From: Batkoa obscura
Taxonomy: Eukaryota; Entomophthoromycota; Entomophthoromycetes; Entomophthorales; Batkoaceae
Direction: 5' to 3'
NCBI GenBank assembly: GCA_030770535.1
Contig: JASVEC010000005.1
Coordinates: 62,001-126,000 of the forward strand
DNA: 64,000 bases
Part shown: positions 56,875-64,000 of the stretch, piece after piece
How positions within the stretch are numbered: position 1 is the first letter of the stretch
Layout: the number at the start of each line of letters is the position of its first letter
Position numbers and translations under genes: made by a program
Notes under the pieces: model-generated
Database searches by the model: none
What the model was told of the DNA's origin: nothing
What the model saw: the letters and a program-made list of their open reading frames with translations, nothing else

Positions 56875-57312
56875 TTAATTTTGGGGATATCCACAATAAA
56901 GACTACCATTATTCTCAATACAGGTAGTACCTGGTCCACAATTACGATAAACCCAAGTACCTTCAGCACAAGTCCAAAACCCATATCCATAATAATCACA
57001 ATACATAGCACCTTCAATACATTGATATTGATTTGTTTTGATATTAAATTGACCAGAGTATTTACCAAGTGGAGTATTTGAAGCTACAACAACATTAGAA
57101 ATAACAACTTCAGGTGTTTGATTTAGATTAAAAGTAGCAGGAATTAAGTTATTTTGAGATTTTTGAACGACAGTAGATTTAGCATTAGCAATGATGGAGG
57201 TGAGAGCTTGATTACTATTATTAATATTTGTACTAGTACTAGTGCTATTGATGTTAGTAGAAGCAGAAGAAACAGCAGCAATTAAAGTAATAAAGATAGC
57301 TTGGTATTTCAT
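56875..57312 (-). CDS. Secreted CBM19-like cysteine-rich protein (copy C)
   Basis: Protein identical to copy D in sequence as far as I can read, and one residue different from copy A (Ala instead of Thr near residue 42). Signal peptide, Ser/Thr/Asn linker, six-Cys domain (CX6CX9CX9CX5CX8C). Convergent with RPT4, with 246 bp between the stops. TATA box on the minus strand at 57361-57369. See copy A for domain reasoning. Confidence 0.86.
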   Translation of the reverse strand: MKYQAIFITLIAAVSSASTNINSTSTSTNINNSNQALTSIIANAKSTVVQKSQNNLIPATFNLNQTPEVVISNVVVASNTPLGKYSGQFNIKTNQYQCIEGAMYCDYYGYGFWTCAEGTWVYRNCGPGTTCIENNGSLYCGYPQN

Positions 57313-57819
57313 ATTTATAAGTTATTGATCGTTTGTAGTTTTTGAAGATATAATTATCATCTTTTATAGTCTTTTAAAATCCTTATTAAAAGTAGCATAA
57401 TAAAAAGAATTAAAAATAACTATAAATAATTATAAAAATAACTATAAATAATTATAAAAATAAATATTAAATTATAAATATTAAGTTATAATTTAATTTA
57501 ATTTAATTATTTGTTATGTTTTCATATAATTTTATTTTGCTAAATAACTAGTTTTAAGCATAAAGGTAAAAATAAAATTAACTTTGAAACATCAAAGTGC
57601 TGTGTATAACATTTCTAGTGAATAAAAATAATGCCAATGCATAAAATAAAATCAAAAATAAATATTATGGATACATTGCCAAGTAAATAATTGTAAAGTA
57701 TTATTTCAAATATATATTATAATATTGAAATAAGATATAGTAATGTTCTAAAACTGTATATAAGCAACGCTATTTTATTCAACAATTTTTATACCCAAAT
57801 AATATAATAACTCATAAAT

Positions 57820-58257
57820 ATGAAATACCAAGCTATCTTTATTACTTTAATTGCTGCTGTTTCTTCTGCTTCTACTAACATCAATAGCACTAGTACTAGT
57901 ACAAATATTAATAATAGTAATCAAGCTCTCACCTCCATCATTGCTAATGCTAAATCTACTGTCGTTCAAAAATCTCAAAATAACTTAATTCCTGCTACTT
58001 TTAATCTAAATCAAACACCTGAAGTTGTTATTTCTAATGTTGTTGTAGCTTCAAATACTCCACTTGGTAAATACTCTGGTCAATTTAATATCAAAACAAA
58101 TCAATATCAATGTATTGAAGGTGCTATGTATTGTGATTATTATGGATATGGGTTTTGGACTTGTGCTGAAGGTACTTGGGTTTATCGTAATTGTGGACCA
58201 GGTACTACCTGTATTGAGAATAATGGTAGTCTTTATTGTGGATATCCCCAAAATTAA
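57820..58257 (+). CDS. Secreted CBM19-like cysteine-rich protein (copy D)
   Basis: Same protein as copy C; the TATATAAG box at 57757-57764 is its core promoter. The ATG context (AACTCATAAAT before ATG) differs by one base from copy B. Downstream it keeps the long shared flank lost in copy B. Convergent with the surface binding-protein gene, 437 bp between the stops. Confidence 0.86.
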   Translation: MKYQAIFITLIAAVSSASTNINSTSTSTNINNSNQALTSIIANAKSTVVQKSQNNLIPATFNLNQTPEVVISNVVVASNTPLGKYSGQFNIKTNQYQCIEGAMYCDYYGYGFWTCAEGTWVYRNCGPGTTCIENNGSLYCGYPQN

Positions 58258-58291
58258 TTCAATAATAAAGTACTTTTTAATAACAGTTTTG

Positions 58292-58694
58292 TAGTTTTTA
58301 ATTATTTGTTTAAGCCCAATTAAATTTTTACTGAGCTACGTGGATCAAAACCCATATTCAAATAGATAAAATTATGTGTCCTATTAAAAATACGATATTT
58401 TTATATTTACTTGTTATCAGTTATTGTTTAAATTGTGTTAATTGTTAAAATTTATATTGGTTTGATATTTGCTTTATTTGAACTTTCTGTGGATGTAATG
58501 CTTGAATTTAAAATCAAGTTTGGGGAAATGGGACTATTAATATAAAATTAGTACATTAAATAATTATAAAAATATGTTTTGTTATAAGTTGTTATTACAA
58601 TTACAAAAATGACAATTAAAAACTTTACTTTTATTTGTTTTCATATTATTTAAAATAATGGATTTGAGTATTTTATAAAGCGACTAACTAGTAC
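58292..58694. other. Intergenic interval between convergent genes
   Basis: About 400 bp of AT-rich 3' flank. Nothing recognised. Confidence 0.4.
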
Positions 58695-60062
58695 TTAAAA
58701 TAGGAATGGGATGGCAAGAGCAGCAATACCAACAGCAGAAAAGACCTTTAATACAAAAGCGGAAGAGCCTGTAGCTTTGTCCTTATTGTTTGAACCTTTA
58801 CTTAAATCTTTAGAAGAATCGGATTCTTCCCCAGTGCTACAGTTAGCAGCAAAATCGGACCATTCTTTCTTTTTACAATCATCAGCAGTGACAACAACCT
58901 TAGTTTCATTTTCAGCAATATTTCTAAACCAAAGGTGATCTTTAACGCCCTTTAATGAGTTTGCTGGATAAATAGCACGGATAAAATCTTGTAGCACAGC
59001 ATCGGCCATTAACACACCAGACTCAAACCAATCGTAACCCTTGTCAGCGCTACCGATTCCATCTAAACGGAAGACCTTTTTGTTGGTAATAGCTTTAATT
59101 TTGGAATCTTTGGTTAAGCTAAAGGCTTTGAGAAAGTCATCAAAAGAGTCAATAGTAAAAGATTCATCAACAATAACATCAGCATCCTTGATAAGCTCTA
59201 AAAGAGAAGCAGCATCTTTTACCTTTTCTTCTTTAGAAGTAATTAATTCAGCCCCAGCATCTGAAATAAGATTCTTTTTAAATGGAGCTCCAGATAAAGT
59301 GAAGTATTTATCTTCATTATATTCAACATAAGATACCCAAGCTACCTTGATGCTATTTTTTTCTTTAAGAGAGTCAGCTTTCTTTTTTAAACAGTTATAA
59401 TTGTCATTGATGGCTCCTGTAATCTTTTGAGCTTTTCCTTCAAGGTTATAAAAGAGGGAGTAATATTCTAACCATTCAGCACGAGCTTTAAGACTAGGAT
59501 CCATGGTAGCACTGATAATAACTGAAAGAGGGTCGGGATTTTTTGGATCATCAAAAGAAGTGAACGTAATTTTATTACTACTTAATTGTTCTTTAGCTAA
59601 GGTGGTATTGGTGGTTGAAAGAGCAGTAATAGTTTTATCCTTTAAACTTTTTTGGATACAAGCGTTTGAAATGGAGGAGGTAGAATCTACGGTTTTAATA
59701 GTACCCTCAACACCTAAAGCAGATAAATAAGAAATAGCGGAGGTGTCTTTAACGGTAACTTTTGAAATTGGGATTTCAAAATATTTGGTTACAGAGTCAA
59801 CTTTTGGTTGCTTGGTACCACATTGGTATAATACAATCGATTCTTTGGCGGAGCTGTTCTTGACAATTTTGTAATATTTTTTGTATTCAACTTGGAATAA
59901 TGTAGCATCCTCAATGCTTATCTTTTCTGGAAAGTAATCAGTAGAGTCTGAGAAATCTTTTACACATTCTAAACTGTTAGTTTTGGCGTCTTCACTTTGT
60001 ACACTTGGAAGCAGCATTCCAAGTACTACAAATTTGATTACTAAGTTGAGTTCAAATTGCAT
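58695..60062 (-). CDS. GPI-anchored surface protein resembling periplasmic substrate-binding proteins (TroA/BtuF-like)
   Basis: Single exon of 455 residues. I start it at MQFELNLVIKFVVLGMLLPS because this is a clean signal peptide; an upstream in-frame ATG at 60143 would add a basic 27-residue extension that hides it. The body has two alpha/beta halves: SIVLYQCGTKQPKVDSVTKY and YFEIPISKVTVKDTSAISYL (lobe 1), then IKVAWVSYVEYNEDKYFTLS, LISDAGAELITSKEEKVKDA, ADVIVDESFT and YDWFESGVLMADAVLQDFIR (lobe 2, with the WFE-SG...D-x-x-L-x-D-(L/F)-I pattern of metal/cobalamin binding proteins). A Ser/Lys-rich stretch and hydrophobic tail (VFSAVGIAALAIPFLF) predict GPI attachment. Similar proteins occur in zygomycete fungi; ligand unknown. 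Bacterial origin by transfer is possible (inference). Confidence 0.72.
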   Translation of the reverse strand: MQFELNLVIKFVVLGMLLPSVQSEDAKTNSLECVKDFSDSTDYFPEKISIEDATLFQVEYKKYYKIVKNSSAKESIVLYQCGTKQPKVDSVTKYFEIPISKVTVKDTSAISYLSALGVEGTIKTVDSTSSISNACIQKSLKDKTITALSTTNTTLAKEQLSSNKITFTSFDDPKNPDPLSVIISATMDPSLKARAEWLEYYSLFYNLEGKAQKITGAINDNYNCLKKKADSLKEKNSIKVAWVSYVEYNEDKYFTLSGAPFKKNLISDAGAELITSKEEKVKDAASLLELIKDADVIVDESFTIDSFDDFLKAFSLTKDSKIKAITNKKVFRLDGIGSADKGYDWFESGVLMADAVLQDFIRAIYPANSLKGVKDHLWFRNIAENETKVVVTADDCKKKEWSDFAANCSTGEESDSSKDLSKGSNNKDKATGSSAFVLKVFSAVGIAALAIPFLF

Positions 60063-61847
60063 CTTGTAAAGGATCGATTTTAGTATTATTAAAGAGCGAA
60101 GTTTTATTTGTTGACTTTTCTCTCTTTTATATATTTTTGTCAATTATAAAGCCTTAAATTTTTAATAGTTTATTCTTAATAAACCCGGAATCTTTGGCCA
60201 ACCATTCAAAAGTGTTAGGATGGTTAAATAGTTTGTGGTTAACATTTATTTCTATTTAAAGAGACCACTAGCTACAGCTGCTACAATTCTATTGTGACCT
60301 ATTTTGCGATAATTTTTAAAGCCAGCTATTTGTTTGTTTGTTCGTTTTAAAGCTCAGTAAAGTTTTTATCCTAATTTTGGTAAAATTCTATGCTAAAATG
60401 AACGGTTAATTGATTGCAATAGAGTTACAGTAGCTGTATTAATATGATAATTTAGTTTATTAAATTCTTAAAGTGAGTTTGCAATCACAGAATAATATTT
60501 AAAAAACCTTTGATTACCACCTAAATCTAAGATAGTACACTGCTTAATAAACTTTGTAATACTTATCTTTACATTATTTTTTATTTTTTTATTTTTAAAT
60601 GTCCAAATCTGAATAATTAACATCTTATAAACACTATAATAAAAAAGTAGAATCACCTTGCATATTTAGAAATAGACATTTCAATAGCAATAACTATATT
60701 AAAAATTCACATTTTGTTTTATTTGGTAAATTACGTCCTAAATTAATGTTAAATAATAATATTTTATTGCGTAAAATAGTAACAACTTAATTATAATAAA
60801 CTTTTGTTTATTATTACTTCTATCTTATTAATTGATTTCTAATACAATCATACAAACTTACATGAAACTCCCAACTTTGATAAACTTTAGATACCTTGGT
60901 CTCTTTAGTATAGCAAGTTTTTTATAACATGTACACAAGTAAAAATTTCTGGGATTTTCAAAACCATAGTATGATAAACTACTAATATTAAATTTGAATT
61001 CTGCTTTATTGAAAAGTATATCTAAATGTATTCTTGTTCTTATCTTCACCTTAATTGGACAGGTTTTATTAGAATGAAGAAATTCATAACGATGGAAAAT
61101 CTAAGCAGGGGAAGAAAGAGCTGGTGGCTGAAAGGGTAATTAACTTATAGGAAGCTTATATTAGTTAAAAAGGATCAAGTTGGAAAAACTAGGTAGTAGC
61201 CAACAATTTTAGACCAAAGACTAAAAGAATCCGATTGCAACAATTTTTATTATCAAAAGGTTTCTTAAGATAGTATGATGGTAGGTGAAATCCCTTAAAG
61301 GTAAAGGTCATTCATTCCTTGATATCAGCATCAAGCGGACAGATCTTTTTTGCAGGTTATAGTTGAGTTTATTAAAATAATAATGAATAGGCTAGCCAAT
61401 AGAGCCAGTTATATTTTATATTATCAACATATTGTAAAGTAAGAATATTGCCATCGCCAATAAAAAAAATAGAAAAAAATATTTATTTAACATCTAAGAA
61501 AACGTAATATAAACTAAAATTAAATTAAAAGCAAAGTAATACCAGCTATTAAGTTAAGTCAAAAAGATAAGTAAAGACAAAAAATACTTTAAAACTATAG
61601 TTTAAAAAATAACAAGTACAGTTTTTTTATTTAAGCTTATTTAATATTGAAATTATGAGTTTACGTTTTCAAAAATATCTTGGTCTTTTTAATAAAGTAT
61701 ATAAATTTATTTATAAATGATATTAAAATCAGGTTAGATTTTTCATTTAGTCATTTAACAATATATCAATGAATAAACCCAAAAAATAAAAAATCAATAC
61801 CAATGTTTTTTACTATACAATATGTATATTTATTACCTTAAAAAAAA

Positions 61848-61942
61848 TATGAAGATGAATATTTTTGTTTATGAATTCTATTGACATTTTTCAACTCAAT
61901 AACATCTCAAATGGAAAAAATGAAACCAAAAATACTCTTGTA
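61848..61942 (-). mobile_element. MITE copy 11, degenerate
   Basis: About 95 bp. Left TATGAAGATGAATATTTTTG, internal CAACTCAATAACATCTCAAA, right AAACCAAAAATACTCTTGTA. Terminal repeats and centre are eroded; it is the oldest-looking copy in the window. Confidence 0.65.
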
Positions 61943-63533
61943 TAGTAGCAATTATCCGAGTGAGTGGGTAATTATGGGGAACTGGAGAATATGTTTATTA
62001 CTAACAAATTTTAAAAGTTGCAAAATTAAAAATTCGCAAATTTCTCAATTGTTCATAGTTACCCACCCACCTTAATATACTCTATATTAAATCATATATT
62101 AATACTTAATTTTGTCTTTTAATAAAAGTTCATAGACTATTTATATTATTTTAAAGTAAACAATACAGCATTGCATTAAAATGATTAATGTAAATTTACA
62201 TAAAACTAACATTTTTTCATTATTGATATATAGTAAAACGAAAATATACCAAACTTTAAAATTTTATTAATATAAAATAAGTGATTATTTTTTTATCTTT
62301 GTATTTTAATTTTCTATTTGATGACTTAAATAGTTAAAGGGTTGAAATTTCTATAACAAAATTAATCATTATAGAAGTTGTTTTAAGCAGCTCAAATCTT
62401 TAAAGGAGAACATTAAAGTAAATTAAAGATTTTTTCAATAAGTCAAATTTTGTAATAAAACTAGAATAAAGTATAAGGATAAAAGGGCGTCAAATGCTCA
62501 TTAATATTTAATATAAATTGGAAAAAAGGGTAAATACCTATACGTCAATATAAAAAAAACACGAGTAATGAAAAACTCATATTATTAAAAATTAATAAGT
62601 TACAACTTTATATTAATAGATTATATAATGTTCTTTTCATCATTGATTCATCTTTTTAATAGCATAAACTATAATAAACATAATAAAATGAGGAGTAATC
62701 AAACTTGGTCTAATCTTTTTATTAAAATGTTATAAAGTTGGAATTTAATTAAAGGGTTAATTGTTTTACTATAAATTGTAAGAATAAGATTAACATTGGT
62801 TGTTTATCTCATATGGGTGGATCACTTCTATTAAGGGTATAACTTCATTTTTGTTTACAACTTTAATTAGGTGGGCGTTAAAAAGGGGAAAGTTTCAGGT
62901 GTTTATTTCAAAATTTGACGTTTTTTCGTCCTTACATTGATATTAAAAAAATAACACGAACAATTATTTATAGTCGTGAATAAGGTTTACAGAACACAAG
63001 CTATCTGACTAAATACAAAACAACAACTTTAATATTACTTTATATATATCGTTATGTTGTTAAATCAAAAAAAATTTATGATGAATAATAATTTATTATT
63101 AATAATTTATTAAGGAGTTAGAGTTAACTTAAAGGAGTAAAATTAATTTAAAATCTAAAAATTGTTAAAATAACAATTTTTAGTTTTATTTAGCAAGTAT
63201 ATTAAGTAATTTTTTATTAAAAATTTATAAAAGTAAGATTGACCACCCTCTAAATTGTGATATTTATTATATGATCTGCCTTAATTTGAAACTTTACTCC
63301 ATATTAAATGATATAAATATAAAAAATACTCCTTATTTTTTTTTATTTTATTTTCTTAGATTACTTGTGGTACGGTACCTAAAACCAAATTTCCACTTTC
63401 CCCATCTGTAAATTTATCTTGCTTAAATCTTTTCGCTCGCTTTTTAACAACGGTTAAACATTGACCTACACATTTCTATAAAAAAATCCCAACTTACTTA
63501 GAATCGTAAAACGAGGGTATAATCCAAACTAAG

Positions 63534-63573
63534 CCAATCACATTAGAGAACAATTACAATTTACACCCAATCA
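63534..63573 (+). promoter_or_regulatory. Paired CCAATCA boxes upstream of HEM1
   Basis: CCAATCA at 63534-63540 and again at 63567-63573, same orientation, 142-181 bp before the start codon. Yeast HEM1 is a HAP2/3-controlled gene, which makes a CCAAT-binding complex the natural candidate. Confidence 0.45.
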
Positions 63574-63666
63574 ATATAGATCTTAGATTATTTTTAAACG
63601 TGAAGAATTAAATAGATTGAAAAGTAGATAAGATAATCACACCCTTAATAATATAAATCGAAAACA

Positions 63667-63675
63667 TATATAAAT
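63667..63675 (+). promoter_or_regulatory. TATA box of HEM1
   Basis: TATATAAAT, 40-48 bp upstream of the HEM1 start codon. Confidence 0.4.
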
Positions 63676-63714
63676 AGATAATTTTCATTTCAATTAAATA
63701 AATTTTAAACAGCT

Positions 63715-64000
63715 ATGGATTTAAGTCGTAAAATGAATTTGGTATGTCCTTTCTTAAAGAAGGTATCCCACCAATCACTAAGAAGGTTAGCTACTAAAGC
63801 CGATCCTATTCAATCATCAACTATCTCCGCTAATACCCTTGTTCGCCCACAATCTGTATTAGTTACCAAGGCTAAACAATGCCCTGTAATGAAGGATGTT
63901 GTAGATGGTGATCACGCTGCTCCACCTTCAGTATTACTGACTGCTGCTCAGCAATGCCCAATCATGTCAGATCCTATTCAAGAACAAGCCGCTAAAGTAG
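63715..64000 (+). CDS. HEM1: 5-aminolevulinate synthase, mitochondrial (5' part; runs off the window)
   Basis: First enzyme of heme synthesis: condenses glycine and succinyl-CoA with pyridoxal phosphate in the mitochondrial matrix. Only the N-terminal 95 residues are in the window. They start MDLSRKMNLVCPFLKKVSHQ, then SLRRLATKADPIQ (a basic import presequence), then VLVTKAKQCPVMKDVVDGDH and LLTAAQQCPIMSDPIQEQAA. Three Cys-Pro heme-regulatory motifs (CPF, CPV, CPI) are spaced as in ALAS presequences, where heme binding blocks import. The catalytic core lies beyond 64000, so identification rests on this N-terminal pattern. CCAAT and TATA elements upstream agree with a regulated heme gene. Confidence 0.8.
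   Translation, partial: MDLSRKMNLVCPFLKKVSHQSLRRLATKADPIQSSTISANTLVRPQSVLVTKAKQCPVMKDVVDGDHAAPPSVLLTAAQQCPIMSDPIQEQAAKV

Larger units (their letters stand above)
56850..58291. repeat. Inverted-repeat cassette, unit 2 (arms C and D)
   Basis: Near-identical to unit 1 (20749-22143): same arm-spacer-arm order and orientation. The spacer is 507 bp versus 485 bp between start codons. The 22-bp difference is a direct duplication of an AACTATAAATAATTATAAAA-type unit at about 57417-57460. I could see only two other substitutions in the spacer. Both arms keep about 35 bp of shared 3' flank (AATTCAATAATAAAGTAC). Confidence 0.93.
60063..63714. other. 3.65-kb gene-poor interval upstream of HEM1
   Basis: Contains the degenerate MITE copy 11 and the HEM1 promoter at the right end. 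The stretch 61060-61380 is less AT-rich (for example AGCAGGGGAAGAAAGAGCTG) but has no long open frame and no tRNA-like folds that I could identify. Short ORFs at 60468-60656 and 60858-61049 lack recognisable content. Confidence 0.5.

Noticed and set aside
60063-60143. Upstream ATG for the surface binding protein
   Set aside because: Adds a basic 27-residue leader before a clean signal peptide; the internal Met is the better start.
61060-61380. Locally GC-richer stretch as a structural RNA
   Set aside because: No recognisable snRNA, tRNA or rRNA motif; noted only as composition.
61881-62075. 64-codon ORF
   Set aside because: Starts inside MITE copy 11 and has no recognisable content.

Overview
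The window is eukaryotic nuclear DNA, very AT-rich, with short (about 45-70 nt) GT-AG introns whose acceptors usually read TTTAG or ATAG. Several genes are fungal in type: an Adn1/Mfg1-like LIM-binding regulator, TVP18, a Mrc1-type checkpoint mediator, Idh1, an ERJ5-like J protein, small secreted proteins resembling chitin-binding CBM19, and a GPI-anchored protein resembling bacterial substrate-binding proteins. The low GC, the retained XRCC2 and VMP1 genes, and the zygomycete-like surface proteins suggest an early-diverging fungus (Entomophthoromycotina or Kickxellomycotina/Harpellales). The lineage is inference; no rRNA or mitochondrial marker is present.

Layout. 0.1-5 kb: VMP1 and an Adn1-like regulator, both minus. 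5-7.9 kb: gene-free. 7.9-13.8 kb: a compositionally extreme block with a TrmH-type methyltransferase, a PTAR1-like prenyltransferase-alpha protein, mL46, IDH1 and an ERJ5-like J protein. 16.3-19.9 kb: uL23 and XRCC2 (divergent), then phosphomannose isomerase. 20.7-22.1 kb: the first divergent pair of CBM19-like genes. 22.3-36.5 kb: GlyRS, a PAP2 phosphatase, a CUE-AlkB-GRF protein, TyrRS, a FAF2/Ubx2-like UBX protein and Mrc1/claspin. 37.3-40.2 kb: two decayed F-box/LRR copies. 41.8-56.6 kb: a mucin-like membrane protein, CLP1, an SCP2 protein, MO25, an EF-hand protein, a small Lys-rich protein, TVP18, a TMEM184-family protein and RPT4. 56.8-58.3 kb: a near-identical second copy of the CBM19 pair. 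58.7-60.1 kb: the substrate-binding-like surface protein. 63.7 kb to the end: the 5' end of HEM1 (ALA synthase).

Two repeat systems stand out. The first is a roughly 100-bp MITE family with terminal inverted repeats beginning TATGGGGRTGT and TA target duplications. I found eleven copies, one inside a degenerate F-box/LRR gene and two tail-to-tail sharing a single TA. The second is a 1.4-kb inverted-repeat cassette holding two divergent, nearly identical secreted-protein genes, present twice 36 kb apart.

Most genes are unlinked housekeeping functions with no operon-like logic. The TCA-cycle gene IDH1 and the heme gene HEM1 both have clustered CCAAT boxes upstream, which would fit shared HAP-type control. 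All exon structures were inferred by eye from reading frames and splice consensus, so individual junctions may be off by a few bases.
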